DNA of 64,000 bases. Source: Himantopus leucocephalus (taxonomy: Eukaryota > Chordata > Aves > Charadriiformes > Recurvirostridae). Shown here piece after piece: positions 25,131 to 37,415 of the stretch. The position numbers and the translations under genes were made by a program. Numbering within the stretch: the first letter of the stretch is position 1; the number at the start of each line of letters is the position of its first letter. The DNA is taken from NCBI GenBank assembly GCA_003993805.1, contig RSEF01000003.1:107373770-107437769 (forward strand). Direction: 5' to 3'. The notes beneath the pieces are model-generated. The model did no database searches, had not been told where the DNA came from, and saw nothing but the letters and a program-made list of their open reading frames with translations.

Positions 25131-25187
25131 GGAAGGGGAAGGGGAAATAGAAAGAAAAGGGGAAGGCAAAGCAAGGCAAGGCAAAAT
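25131..25187. repeat. purine-rich GGGAA / GGCAA simple repeat
   Basis: Imperfect GGAAG, GAAAG and GGCAA pentamer runs in tandem. Confidence 0.85.
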
Positions 25188-26208
25188 ATCAAGGCATGTT
25201 TCATAAAGATTCTTGTCATACATTAATTGCAGGATTAAAAAAATGTATTTCTAGAATTGAAATGATGAATTTACTGAGTTTGTATTTTCTACTAATATAT
25301 CCACAGAAGTAAAAAGTAATAAACAATTGTTTTAATTACCTCTCCATACTATATACATTTTGGTTTTACAAATAATCCCTGTAGCTTCTTTTACAAAACA
25401 GCAATTTCTATAGTGAACTGAAATAATTTTCAATGTAGTTGGCTTCGTAAAGAAAGTTCTAAATGTGTCCAACTAAACTGTACACCTATTCTAAGTTATA
25501 TTTAGCTTATTTGAAAAAGAATATGCAATATTTATTGCTTAAGATGAATAAAACCATCCTGGAAATGCGTAAGATTTACTGTTGTCCTTAAGGCATCCTA
25601 AGTCTTCATTAAACATTGACACCCTTCCTTATGGTCTAAATAGCCTTTTATATCCTCTCTGTCTTAGATCACTTCATACTGACACATGGATTCAGCAAGG
25701 AAACATGATTATGAGATACTTCAGTTTGTACCACCTTATATCCAACAACTTTCGACCTTAGCTTTTCTCTAAGAAATAGTATCTTGAGAAACATAGGGGA
25801 TTCAACATATTGTAGATCAGAATTTTATTACAGTCTGAGGCATCGGGGTCACCTACTAAATGAGTAACACCTCTTCCTGCACTATTTACAATTTTGCCGC
25901 CATCAGAGCTCTGACCCATGGACCTTCTGCTGAATAGTCTCTTTCACAGCTGCTTGCAAGAATCAGTTGCAGCTAGTTGGCACGGACTTGCTACATAAAC
26001 TGACCAGATGTAGTTCAAACACCTGATGAGCAGTTCTTGCTTTTGAACAGTTGCTGGACAACATATCTATTTCACTTGTAAAAAAATAATGAACCTGAGA
26101 GACATAGCACTCTGTGGAGATGCTAAAGGTAAGAGGATTTTTTTCTCACAGCGCAGAATCACACTCCTGACATTGCAATGAATACTTGATACACACAAAC
26201 AGGCTTCG

Positions 26209-26262
26209 TTTTTTTTTTTGTTTTGTTTTGTTTTTTTTTTTTGTTTTGTTTTGTTTTTTTTT
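26209..26262. repeat. T-rich tract with duplicated GTTTTGTTTTG module
   Basis: The structure is T11, GTTTTGTTTTG, T12, GTTTTGTTTTG, T9, immediately followed by AATTCCAG. A tract with the same architecture but C in place of G lies at 38167-38222. Confidence 0.95.
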
Positions 26263-26869
26263 AATTCCAGCTGTTTTGTTATTGGCAATGCTACTAGTCT
26301 TTCATATATAAGTGATAAAAAAGTGTTCACAATAGTTGACCTGGTGATCTTGGCGCTTGTCTAGATAGCATGTCAGCACACATGCTGTGTTTATCTTGTA
26401 GTAGCAAGATCTTGAGGCAACTGTTGTACTAGATCTTCTGGAGATCCCCAGCTCCTCTCTTCCCTGTCTGACTCCTCCAGATGTCCAGATCAGCCAGTAT
26501 TCTTTTTCTAAAAAACTGTTTGCTCAACCTTAAAACATGCTCTGTGATTAGGCTGGATATGGAAAAGGTGTCAATAGTTATCTCTTCTCCAAGAGAAAAG
26601 ATAACTTTCTTATACAAACTTTGTTATACAAACATTTTAAAATCTCGCTGAAAGGGGAGGATTTCACAGTTCTTCACAGTAAATCTTCACAATTAAAATG
26701 AAGTTATCCCAAGATTCCAAACTGACACTTCTGGAAACTGTTCCACTAAATAATATATAGAGCACTTTTGTTTGTATCCTCCCTGTCAGTATGAAACAGC
26801 CGTGTCCAGGTAAGAATGCCTTTATTGGTCAGTTCAGTTGGGAAGGCACATAAATCTTAGTCAGAAGAG

Positions 26870-27040
26870 AGTCCTGGAGGTTTTTCAGGTCAACCTCTCA
26901 CTTGAAATTATTGCTGACACTAGGTAAAGTCAGTCTACGTTTTCTCCAGACAAGGTTTGAAAACTTCCAAGGATGGAGATAACCAGTTCCAGGGTGGCAT
27001 TACCCTAGTGATTTCTATTTAAATAAGTCTTTCCTAAAAT
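26870..27040 (-). mobile_element. CR1: very old CR1 LINE fragment
   Basis: GAGTCCTGGAGG...GGTCAACCTCTCACTTGAAA, then GACAAGGTTTGAAAACTTCC and AAGGATGGAGATAACC, then AACCAGTTCCAGGGT follow the order of the CR1 3' region read in reverse. Divergence is high and the terminal octamers are absent, so this is one of the oldest copies in the window. Confidence 0.6.
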
Positions 27041-30000
27041 AGAAAGATTCATTATAGAAAAGACAGCAGGACCAGAGCTTCTTTGTGATGATGGTTTTGT
27101 AATATCCATGTGTGTCAAACTGCTTCATATAAACTATACAGCTCCAACATAGCCAGTGTATTCTGCATTTAAAGCTAATAACAGGGGAAGAGATATTTGT
27201 GTATTGCTTTATCAAACCTTGATGGCTAGATGACATAATACTATTTACCCCCAACAGAAAAATGTTTAATTTATGAACTTAGCAAGACTGAACATTTATA
27301 CCAAGTTTCTAACAATAGTGGTTATTCAAGTTACTACAGATGTGCCATGCTGATGACTGTGTAATAATCAACTTGGGGACTTAGCTGGTATTTATATCTT
27401 TCTACCTACCTGTCTCTCTGTCTGCTGAATTCTATTTCATATTCAAGAAACAAATGGGATGCCAGTAGGAGTTAGGGGTCAAAATCCTATGTTTAACACT
27501 TTCTTAATTTTTTTAGAGAATGTACTGAACTCCGATGTTGTCTTAGGACTATTGAATGATCAAGTCTCAATCTCTAAAAAAATAGTCCTTTAATTCTGAT
27601 ATGTATTTCCAGATTATTTAACTCACCAAATTTCAGAGATCATGATCATGATGAAATATAAAATAAACACTTCTCTGAAGCCCATTCATGTTGTTAGGGC
27701 CTGCAAACGTGACATTTATTGATATTACAATGCTCTAAAGGCAATTTATATTCAATATTCTGTAAGAAAATATTTTTTAAAAAATTTGGAAACTTTCTTC
27801 ACCTCTTTTGCTGTCATGTTAAGGAAAACCACAAATGTAGGCACAATAGCATGCCTGCTTTATATAACCATTCTGTCTGTTTTATGAAAAGGCCTAGATT
27901 ATACAGTGATGGATAAAATACCTAACATGAGAAAAAGACACAGACAAAAGAAACCCAAGGAATCTACAACTCCAAATTCTAATATGATTGAAGAAACAAA
28001 AGCTATCTGAATACATGACTTTCTTTTGACATTTTCAGTGAGCACACTGGCATTTCTGTAGATGTAGAAGACATCAGAAGTCTTCTGGTTAAAGGAGGGG
28101 TTACAATAGATTTACTAAAACAACATCTTTTCATACAAAACAGATTACTACAGGGAAATGACTGTTTGAGTAATTTTCAGTTGTACGTATCACTCCTGAA
28201 ACAATTTAAAAAAATTCCATTACTCTTGAGAGACTTATGACCTACCTAATAGCACATAATGACTATATATTTTAGAAATAAATTGGAAGCGATTTAAAAA
28301 GAATTTCAGGGCAAAAGTGATATCCAAAATAAAGCTGAAAATGTGAAGCCGTTACTTTAAAAGTGGAAAATGCCTGCCCCACATGTTCTTTTGTTTGATC
28401 TGACAACGCTAATTTTTGATGGAATTGATTGCACATGGAAATCAATGACAGGATGTGCAAATTGTACCTGATGAAATTGATCTGTGTCTCACTGGCTTGT
28501 CAGTGTTGATTTGAAAATATTTCTGTACTACAGAAAATGTAATACATTCATATATGTGACTCAGTAGTCAGAAAAGTCCATTGAAAAGAAATGGCTCATT
28601 TTATACATTCAGTACAGGGTGCATTTCCCCCCCCCCCTCCCCAGATCATGAATTAGATGTTTTGACCCTGATTCAGCAAGGTACATAAGCCCACACATAA
28701 TTTAAATAACAATTTAAAATAAGTACAAAGTGAATATTTTGGTGCCTGAAATAGGACATTTAAAGGCCTATGTGTAAAAAAAGATCCACAAACCTGTGTT
28801 CCAGGTTACCTTTGGGCATAAACAGGGGAGGACTTACGTGAAATGCCTGAGTCACTCTAAGGGCTCCTTGGTACAAGACGTACAAGATAAACATCCTTTT
28901 TCTGTACCTTGCCCTTTCCACCCCTATTCCTGTCCTTGCAGTGTGCCCTTTTACTCATTCCAACATTCATTTTGCAATTGAATCCATTAAGTAAATTAAG
29001 CAAACAGAATATTTCCTTCTTTTTTTTATTATACTGGATTAGTTTTCTGCCAGCTTAGTCCCACTCAAGTTGAGGTGCCAGTACAAGCGACAGGAAGGCA
29101 AGTATGGAGCCCATGAAAGGGGTAAAAAAAGAAGTGCAAATTTAGACTGGCAATGTCGTTACTTGTAATTCTCTTCTGAAATTCACAGGATGTCTTGCTG
29201 TTCAACTTGAAATAACCTTTACTTACTGACTGTCATCTCCTAAAGATGTACAGAAGCTGTTCCCAGGTTTGATAGGAAGAAGAAAGAGCAGAAAGGAGCA
29301 AGCTATCTACCATCTTTCAATTAAAAGGATGAAAAAAAGAAGGAAAAAAAAGCTTTTGCAGTACCCGAAGTAATACGTGTGGAGCAGCGGAAGTATCTAC
29401 TTCCAGAAGTCCCATGCAAAGGCACCCAAAACCAGGTTTTGGAAATTAAAAAAAAAAAACCAAACAAAACAAACACAAATATTTTGACAGTGCAGACTGT
29501 CAGTTTGATCACCTACAGGCTTGTTAAATGAAGTTTATTTTGTTGAGGGAAAAGAACACATTTTTCAATACAGGTATCCAAAGGATAACATAGGATGTGT
29601 TTATACTGCAGTTACTGTAGTGAGAGTACTCTTGGTGTTTTCAGCAGGTCTTTGATTGGATTCAGGGATAACATTTATACAATAAAACCACAATCAATAA
29701 GCAATAGTCTGGGGTAGTAGCAGGGAAGAGTCAGACTGATGCTGGAGAGAATGGTGAGGTGAGGAGAGGAAGAAGACGGAAGAAGAAAAAGGGAGGTGAA
29801 GGAAACATGTTCTGCGTGAAAAATTTTTCCTCTGTACATCACAGCTTAAGCTAGTGATGTTCTGTTAGTCATGCTAGTTCTGTTAGCCAGGTAGGCTAGT
29901 CATATTCTGTTCATCAAGTATTAGTTCTTTCCTCCCAGATATCATGATGAAAATGGCCTTAGTCACTCCTGAGCCCTGCCTTCACCAGCAACGGTAACAT

Positions 30001-30255
30001 CATCACGTAAGGTAGTGATCTTCCATGATGCATCCAACAGAAAAGGCGTCTCTTACATGTCTTCTGTTGGTTTGGTCTGGTGAAGTCTGGGTTTCATGTG
30101 GCCAGGGACAAAGATGTAAAATAAGTCAGACAAATTATTCCCTAAGAAGTTTTTTATTTCCTATTTTTTTTTTCCTTCCCATTAAATGTAAAGGAAGTCT
30201 GGGGTGATGAGCTCAGATGTGGACATATACAGAGAGTAAACAAGAATCTATCTAA
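27041..30255. other. non-coding sequence, nothing recognised
   Basis: A short poly-C run (about 28627-28643) and a purine-rich stretch (about 29741-29806) are the only notable features. ORFs of 60-79 codons have no recognised motif. Confidence 0.5.
28627..28643. repeat. poly-C tract
   Basis: A run of about 12 C, one T, then four C, followed by AGATCATGAATT. Confidence 0.9.
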
Positions 30256-30260
30256 GGACC

Positions 30261-31540
30261 TGTTGTGGATTAACCACAGCCAGCAGCTCAGCCCAAGACA
30301 GCCTCTCATTCACGCAACCTCAGCAGGATGGGGGAGAGAATCAGAAGGGTAAAAGTGAGTGTCCTGGTTTGACCAATACAGGTTTCATTTCTCTTTCAGT
30401 AATTTTACTTTTCAGTAAGGTCTCTTCTAATACTTGGGAAGACTGCACTTTTAGAAGACTCTAGTGTCTGAATTCAAGAAAATATTTACTTTATAGCCAG
30501 CTATAGTGTGTGGGTTTTAAGGTCTCAGTGTTTTTGAGTTAGTCAGGTGCAGGGACAAGGAGGAGCGAGACCCGGGCACTTGACCCAAACTGGCCAACAG
30601 GATTATTTCATACCATGAACGTCACATTCAATATGAATTAGAAAGTGTGCTGCGAAGTTTGGGCTCTCTCCCTTGATGGCTGCCACCCTGAGAATTTCGT
30701 GCCCTGGTGCTGGACCCCTGAGGCCTTCCTTTCCTCCCGAAACCGTAACGCTCACAGTGTCCGACATTTGCTGTCCACTGCTGGGAGTGCACAGCTTCCG
30801 ACTGATAGAATTGGCTGAGTATAATCCTTGTATAATTTATATTGGTATTGGGACCAATATTAGTTCTTTAGCATTATTAATGTTAATTATTTAGTCTTAT
30901 TCTATTAAATCTGTTTATATTTCAACCCTTGGATTTCCTTTTTTTTTACTGATTCTGCTTCCTGGGTCGGGAGGGGTCATCGGGTGAGACAATAATTGTC
31001 TAAATGACAATAAAATGTTGTGGGTTCTTTAGACCATAACAGTGAGAAAACTTGTAGATTGAGATAAAGACAGTTCAGTTGGTAAAGCAAAAGCTGCACT
31101 CACAAGCAAAAAAAAATAAGGAATTAATTCACTGCTTCCTATCAACAGGCAGGTGTTCAGCCATATCCAGGAAAGCGGGGCTGCATCACGTGTAACAGTT
31201 ACTTGGGAAGACAAATGCCACCACTCCAAACATCACCCTTTTCCTCCTTCTTCCCCCAGCTTTTATTGCTGAGTATGACATCACATGGTGTGGGATATCC
31301 CTTTGGTCAGTTGGGGTCAGCTCTTCTGGCTGTGTCCCTTTTCAACTTCTTGTGCACCCCCAGCCTACTCACTGGTCGGGTGGAGTGGGAAATGGAGAAG
31401 GCTTTGACAATTTGAGAGTACTGTTCAGCAGCAGTTAAAACATTGGTGTTTTATCAACACTTTTGCTCACAAATCCAAAACATAGCACTATACAAGTTAC
31501 TATGAAGAAAATTAAATCTATTCCAGCCAAAACCAGTACA
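30261..31540 (-). mobile_element. family A solo LTR, interrupted by another LTR
   Basis: The left part (30261-30359) begins TGTTGTGGATTAACCACAGC and the right part (31042-31540) ends ATTCCAGCCAAAACCAGTAC A. Both align in order with the minus-strand LTR at 7030-7603, for example GGATATCCCTTTGGTCAGTT and TATCAACAGGCAGGTGTTCA. After removing the nested LTR and one TSD copy, about 593 bp remain, close to the 561 and 574 bp of the other copies. The flanks GGACC and GGAGT share three of five bases, a possible decayed TSD. Confidence 0.88.
30355..31046 (+). mobile_element. nested solo LTR, family B-related, with perfect TSD
   Basis: The body is 30360-31041 (682 bp), from TGTCCTGGTTTGACC to TTTAGACCATAACA, flanked by a perfect GTGAG duplication (30355-30359 and 31042-31046). 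Its first 70 bp, including TTTCAGTAATTTTACTTTTC and the GTCTCTTCTAATA stretch, and the later GACCCAAACTGGCCAACAGG, resemble the family B LTR at 34556-35285. The 3' half differs strongly, so this is a separate subfamily. It sits inside the family A LTR at 30261-31540 and is therefore the younger of the two. No internal retroviral sequence is present; the 73-codon ORF at 30673-30894 is inside the LTR and not a gene. Confidence 0.92.
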
Positions 31541-31545
31541 GGAGT

Positions 31546-34500
31546 GCATGAAAAAAATGATTAAGAGTCTAGCAGGTATTGCAAAAATTCTGGGAACACT
31601 AAATGCAGTCCTGCTCTGGTGGGAGCTCCAAAAGGGACTTAAAGTAGAGCAGCATGTCCATTCCACCTAGCTGAGGTTCACAGGCTGATCCATAGACCCA
31701 ACAAAGATATTATGGTGGTGTCCTGGAGGACTAGAATGCAGCCCCTATTTTATTTTAAATGTCTTTTTCTGCTGATAATTACTGCTGTTGCTAGAGAAGC
31801 TGGGTCAGTAACCTACAGGAGTGCTTCCTAACATATTTCAGTCAAAATGTAGTGGACTGAAAGAAAAAAAGACGGACCATTAAAGTGTTTAAAATAAGCC
31901 AGTTTAATTTAAATAAACAGTTTAGGGAGCCATTGCATGAAGAGGTCATACAGAAGATTTTAGGGGCTGGTGTATTTCTGGCAAATGAAAAGCAACAGAT
32001 CATAGTAATTTCTTTTACAGTCATGTAACAGATCCAGAACAGGATCGTACTGATTACCTAGAAGAGCATGAGGTGAGAAAGCTCTGGGGTTTGTTCAGTC
32101 ATTGTTTCTTTCAGTTAGGTGCCTTCACACCCAGCTTAGCCTTGTTAGTAGGGTCAGTTGCAGCAGTTTGCTTTATTACTGAATAAATTCTGCATTATGG
32201 ACACTAAAAAGAAACCCCCAAAAACCAAAACAGAGTCTAATTCTTAAAGTATTTACTCTGATGACATCCAAAGCATTTCAATCCATTTGGGGGAGAGAGA
32301 GTTACTTTCTGGAAATATGAGTTCATATTCAAATAAATGTTTTACATGGTGAAGAAAAAAGGGAAATACAGACTGTAATTTTCATTACAATGATAGCATC
32401 CCCTTAGAAAAATAATAAAATAGGTCTTTTCTTTTCAGAGTACCGTACTTCTTCTAGATTCAAATATTTTCTCAATGAATCTGATCTAAACCAGAAACAA
32501 AAAAAAAAAAAAAAAAACCCAAAATTTTTTTTTTTTTTGCTGNAATTCTATTCCATTTGGGAAAAGAATGAATGTCCAATAATACATGCTTCATTCAGAA
32601 CAATTTGTCATTTACAGTGACTGCTTCTGAAAATATTTCTCTTTTCATGTCAAACTTAGCAAGATAAATTCTCTTTAAATTGTAACAGAACAAGAAAAAT
32701 TGTAAAAACCTGAAAAATTTAAGTCATAATTGTTCCCTCTAGTTTGTGAAATGTATAGTTGTTAATGGTATGTTAACATGCAGTTAAATTACAAGAATTA
32801 TAACACTTCTTTTCAAAATGTCCACAATAAAAATGAGGATAATGTCTGAAAATTCTTTTTTTCCTTTTTCTCTTAAAAAAGGTTTCATTTTTATTATTTT
32901 AAAAATTACTTTAAATCTTATTTTAATAGTAAAAATAATAATCATTTGCCATAGTTGCAATCTTAAGGGAGACTGAACACAATGAGAAAAATGAAAGTTT
33001 TTTTATAGATATGAATGATAATTCTTCATGTTATTACTTTAAAGAAGAAAAGGATGGATTGAAAAACTTTTTCAGAATCTGCAGAACATTTAAGACTGCA
33101 AGGGAATTTGTACTGGAGGTCTGATATTAAAGCGAGAGTCAGACCCAGTTTCCTCCTAAACTAGTGATAGGTGGACAGATAGATGCATAAAGAGAAAAAT
33201 AAAATGAATTTGTACTAAAGTTTATTTCTAGTTCAATTATATTTTCCCCAATTTTTTTTTTTTCATTTTTTCCCAGCATGCATAGGTATATTTCTTCTTG
33301 ATTTAATTATGGATTCTAAATGTTCATATGTGAACATTTTTGCTATATGTGGCTGTATGTTCACTCATTTCTTGAACAAAATATGGGCTCACTGAAGATA
33401 GTCACAGTGAACATACTTCAGAGCAGACACTGAGTTAAAATTATCTTCAGAAAAATGCAGACGATATTTCAAGATGTTTGGTTAATTATGGAAATTGCAG
33501 TAAGATCATAGACAGTTTGGGGAACATAGATACTACTTCCCTTTGATAAATGTCTTTGAAAATTTCTCACTCATTCATACATATAAGCATATCCTTACTT
33601 GTCTTTAAAACTGTGGATGTATTTTTCCTAATGACAGGAATTATGCATTTAAATTGTACATTAAAAAGCATTGCAAAGAAAACCAGTGGCATATAATCAG
33701 CAAATAAGAATATAAACTGAAGAATCATAAATATTCAATTGTAAGAACATACTGACTGCATAGAAGACATTAAGAAGGCTTTGCAGTAAAGGACTACAGG
33801 GTTCCAGTGCACAAGAAGTGACCATGAGCCAGCTGGGTGGTTCAGAATGATGACAGAGGACTACCGAAATGACCACGTGCCTTATGATTTGTATGGTGAA
33901 AGATAACTTCTTGATAGGAGCTTCAATTGTCATTCAGTCATTTTAGGTATCAGTAACACTAAATGCAGCAGAGTTCCAGTTCAGTGTTCAGCTGCAAAAG
34001 AGGTTTTTAAAAGGCTGTTTTAAGAGGCAGGTGGAAACAAATTACAACAGCCAAAATTGTACAGATTTTTTTCTAATTTTAAATCTGTCACATTTAGTTA
34101 CCATTTTTCTCCACCTAAAGAAAATCCAGAGAACATTTTCATCTTTAAGACATTATGTTGATGAAATGGCATACACACATCTTTATTGGAATCAATAACT
34201 TAAAAATAAGGAAATAATGAGAATATATATTTTTTCAGTATTAAGCTATTTCTTTAATACAGTCAGCCGAATGTTCATAATAAGTATTCTTCATTAGAAG
34301 AAATGAAACCCAGTCATGTTTTTTTTTACTCCAGACATTTTAATAACAAAGGAGACTACAGAACATGCAAAGATTACATATTCAGTGCAAATTAAGATAC
34401 TAATATTAACATATCTCCTGGTTGAGGAAAAACCAAATGCCCATAAGGTTTCAGCTTACCTCTTTACAGTTGTCCTCTGCCAAATCTCCATCAAAGAATT

Positions 34501-34555
34501 TTTTGATCTGCCTTTGGGAGCTGTTGGCACGCAATGCCTCAGAACACAAAGCAAC
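31546..34555. other. AT-rich non-coding sequence with A/T homopolymers
   Basis: No gene or transposon recognised. It includes the A19/T14 tract at 32499-32538 with an N at 32543, and a 9-bp inverted repeat at 33318-33339. Confidence 0.5.
32499..32538. repeat. poly-A followed directly by poly-T
   Basis: A19, then CCC, A4, then T14, with an undetermined base five positions later at 32543. The two homopolymers can pair as a hairpin, and their lengths are probably uncertain. Confidence 0.93.
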
Positions 34556-35285
34556 AGTCCTGGTTTGAGGTAAAACAGAACCAATTTTCTGTTCAGTAAT
34601 TTTACTTTGCAACTAGGCCTCTTCTAACCACTGAAATTAACAGCGTACTGTGCAGACACTGTTCGCTCTCAGAGTGATAAGACCTATATTTATTGCTGAT
34701 GCCCAGGCATGGTATGCAGAGAGGCTCTTGCTTACACTTATTGCTAGAACACCCAAGCGCAGCTGACTTTGTTACTTGCTCCATTGGAGGGTCAGAAGCT
34801 GAAAAGCGCAGTGGGGTCCCACCTGCGGGGAGAAGTGGACAGGACAGGTGACCCAAAACTGACCAACAGGGGATTCCATCCCATCTGCCTCATGCTCAGT
34901 ATAAAAGCAGAGGGATCAAAGGGACAGGTCTCTCACTCTGTCTTCAATGGCCGATGTCTGAGGAGGACTCTGTCTGTTCGTCTGCCTTTGATCCCGATCT
35001 ATGCATTCCTGAATCTGGATCCTGAATCCAGTTCCCGTCCACCACTGAGTCCAGTCTGGGAATTTCCAGTGACATGATCATCATCCTGGGAGCTCAATAG
35101 TGGTTTTGTGTATATATTTATTTCACTTTTTATTAGTAGTATTTTATTAATATTTCATTAAAGTAGTTCAGTTCCTTCTAAACTCATAAGTCTCTTTCTC
35201 CCGCTTCCTCCTCTCCTTGGAGAGAGAGGTGGGGGAGAATACTTGTCATGCATTTTCAGTGGCCAGGCCAGCCCAAACCATGACA
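34556..35285 (+). mobile_element. solo ERV LTR, family B, plus orientation, with TATA box
   Basis: It runs 730 bp from AGTCCTGGTTTGAGGTAAAA (the first T of TG is changed to A) to AGCCCAAACCATGACA. A TATAAAAG box lies at 34900-34907. ATTAAA at 35157-35162 may be a polyadenylation-type signal. The reverse complement matches 15889-16637 along nearly the whole length. No TSD is evident: GCAAC precedes and CCTGG follows. That would fit an exchange between copies or decay of the flanks. The ORFs at 34602-34856 and 34769-35077 lie inside the LTR and are not genes. Confidence 0.9.
34900..34907 (+). promoter_or_regulatory. TATA box of family B LTR
   Basis: TATAAAAG lies about 345 bp into the LTR, a plausible U3 position. 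In the opposite-strand copy at 15889-16637 the matching site has lost the TATA core. Confidence 0.6.
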
Positions 35286-37309
35286 CCTGGAACTATTGGG
35301 TTTCATAATGCTTGCTTAAAAATTTATTTTCTTCAGGGAAACTCAAAGTTCACCCATTAGAAGGATTCCAATGTTGCCAGAAAAAAAAAAAAAAAAAAGT
35401 AAATGCTAACAATTAGACTACGGAAAATACAGACATATTTTTGTATTCTTTAATCAACTTATGTATAATTTGGTTTGAGAGATGCTAAAAAAAAGAACAA
35501 CGGGCAGAATAACTCCTTTAATTTTTCTGGAGATGTTCTAGATTGTCTAGATTAAAAGCGTGAATGCGATAGATTTTTTTTCGTTTTTTTTATTTTTTTC
35601 TAGTAAATTATTTTGCTAGAACAAGCAAACAAATTTATTGGCATTTTTATTCACGCAGTGCTGAGTTTCCCATGGCTTCAAAGTGAGCTGGAGAGAAAGT
35701 GATCTGGTCAGAAAGAAAGAAAGAAAGAAACGAAGGATCATTTATGACTTCCATGCTTCTTTTTTACCAAATAGCATGCAACAGTTCTTGCTTTGTTCCT
35801 GCATCAGCAAAGCTCTCACTGGGTTTGGTAAGCATAGAAGTATATCTGCATTATTCCTCTAATCATAATTAACATTTGTGTTGTTTTTCCACTGCATAAG
35901 AGTCTTGACATGATGACATAGTACCTAGATATTATTATTTATTATGAAAATGCCACTGCCAACTCATTTCATATTAATTTTACTGTTATAGTTCTAATAT
36001 TTTAATATTTTAGTGCTTTACATTGTGCCCTCACACATGCCCTCAATTAAATATTTTTTTCACTGAAAGGTTCAACAACCAATTCTTTATAAAACCCTTA
36101 TGGGATAGATTATTTGATTTACTTTTTAAATTAAAATAAAATCAACTTTAGTAAGAAAAATATGAAATATGCTACTTTTTAGAGTTTATGAAATGCATTA
36201 GTTAGAATAAATACTGTTAAATATTTGTACCCTGCTGCTCTTAAGCAGCACAAAATTTCTAACAGGACTTGTGTAACATTTTAAGTTTATATACATAACT
36301 ATATGAATTGCAATGTGGTTTATTACAAAGTTACATATTTTATGTTATATATGAAAAGTATATTATGTATGAAATTATATAATATATATTATAAATTCCC
36401 ATACTTATTTATATACCTGTCTATTTATAAAGTGGGGAAAATAATTGTATTCAGAATGAATTAATTTTAATATAGAACAAAACATGAGAACAAGAAATAC
36501 CATGAGTGATCATGGAAGAAAGAGAAAGTGTATTTGTGATAATGTAAGTTAGCTTCACGGTCTTACATAAATAGATTTAGCTTTAAAAAATATGGGAACA
36601 TCTGTATTGTACTGCAGTCTGTAAAGTACAGCTGGGCTAGGCGGAAAAAAGCTCTGCTGCCAGATTTCTACAGAGTTGTCCTGCCTGGGAAGAATCACTT
36701 ATATCACTTTCATGCTGCTTCCAAATCTGTGCCAAGAGCAAAGTGGCTTTAATGGACCAAAAAAAACGGGCCAACATTTGCTGAATTTTACAAGCTGCAA
36801 GTTAGTTTGGCAATAAGCAACCAGAGACGAATAATAGGTGTATCATGTTCAGCAAAGGTCTTACCAGAAATTGAGAGTGGGATAACAACTCATATTTTCT
36901 ATCTTTTTGTTAGCCTATTTCTAAGAACGAACAATGGATGAAGAAATATTTGGGGAGAAATGCAATTTAAACTTCTAGGGAGCATGTTCGAGTGCTTTTG
37001 TTTTACTCTGAGGAAAAGACTAAATAGAAAAGGTGGGGGTAGAAAGCTCAAAAAGCAAAAAAGCGTTTCAATCCTACTTCTACCTCTGTGCTGGTTTCAA
37101 AGGTGGTTTGCCTGTTCAGGCAATACAGCAACAGACATGAAATCTGCAGTTCATGGCAGTCGTTGTGCACAGGTTCACAATTGGAGGTTTTCCATGTTTT
37201 ATTTTCCAATTCAGCTTATTATGGACATAAACACTACTTAAATGTTTTCTGCTGGGGTTCAAGCACAGGTCTGCTTCCTTTCCCTTAACGTCACAGAGCC
37301 TGTGCTCAC
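35286..37309. other. AT-rich non-coding sequence with simple repeats
   Basis: It contains A18 (35381-35398), a GAAA microsatellite (35711-35730) and a very AT-rich stretch at about 36340-36420. Nothing else recognised. Confidence 0.5.
35711..35730. repeat. (GAAA)n microsatellite
   Basis: Five tandem GAAA units, uninterrupted. Confidence 0.9.
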
Positions 37310-37415
37310 CTTCTGCATAACAAATCATGCGACCTTGTTCAGAAACTTTCCGTGCAGGCTGATTCATTGCCATGCCTTGAAGAAGCTGAGTTGCTAACAG
37401 CAAGACGACTGCCAT
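37310..37415 (-). CDS. speculative first coding exon with signal-peptide-like start
   Basis: On the minus strand an ATG at 37415-37413 sits in a favourable context (GTTATGG). It opens MAVVLLLATQLLQGMA, a hydrophobic run resembling a cleavable signal peptide, and continues about 20 residues to a good splice-donor sequence, AAG followed by GTGAGC (37309-37304). A TATAAG-type sequence lies about 40 bp upstream of the ATG. Unspliced, the frame runs on to 37116. I do not recognise the protein and found no partner exon downstream. Such a combination can arise by chance in 64 kb, so confidence is low. Confidence 0.15.

Larger units (their letters stand above)
24999..26869. other. non-coding sequence with simple repeats
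   Basis: GGGAA/GCAAG-type purine repeats occur at about 25131-25187 and a T/G tract at 26209-26262. I see no gene or known transposon otherwise. Confidence 0.5.

Noticed and set aside
27639..27652. 14-bp palindrome ATCATGATCATGAT
   Set aside because: It is a short ATCATG-type tandem repeat; palindromy follows automatically and is expected by chance in 64 kb.
34769..35077. 102-codon plus-strand ORF
   Set aside because: Lies wholly inside the family B LTR across its TATA box; not a protein gene.
15889..35285. The two family B LTRs as the 5' and 3' LTRs of one provirus
   Set aside because: They are in opposite orientation, 18 kb apart, with no retroviral internal genes between them and other independent insertions in the interval.
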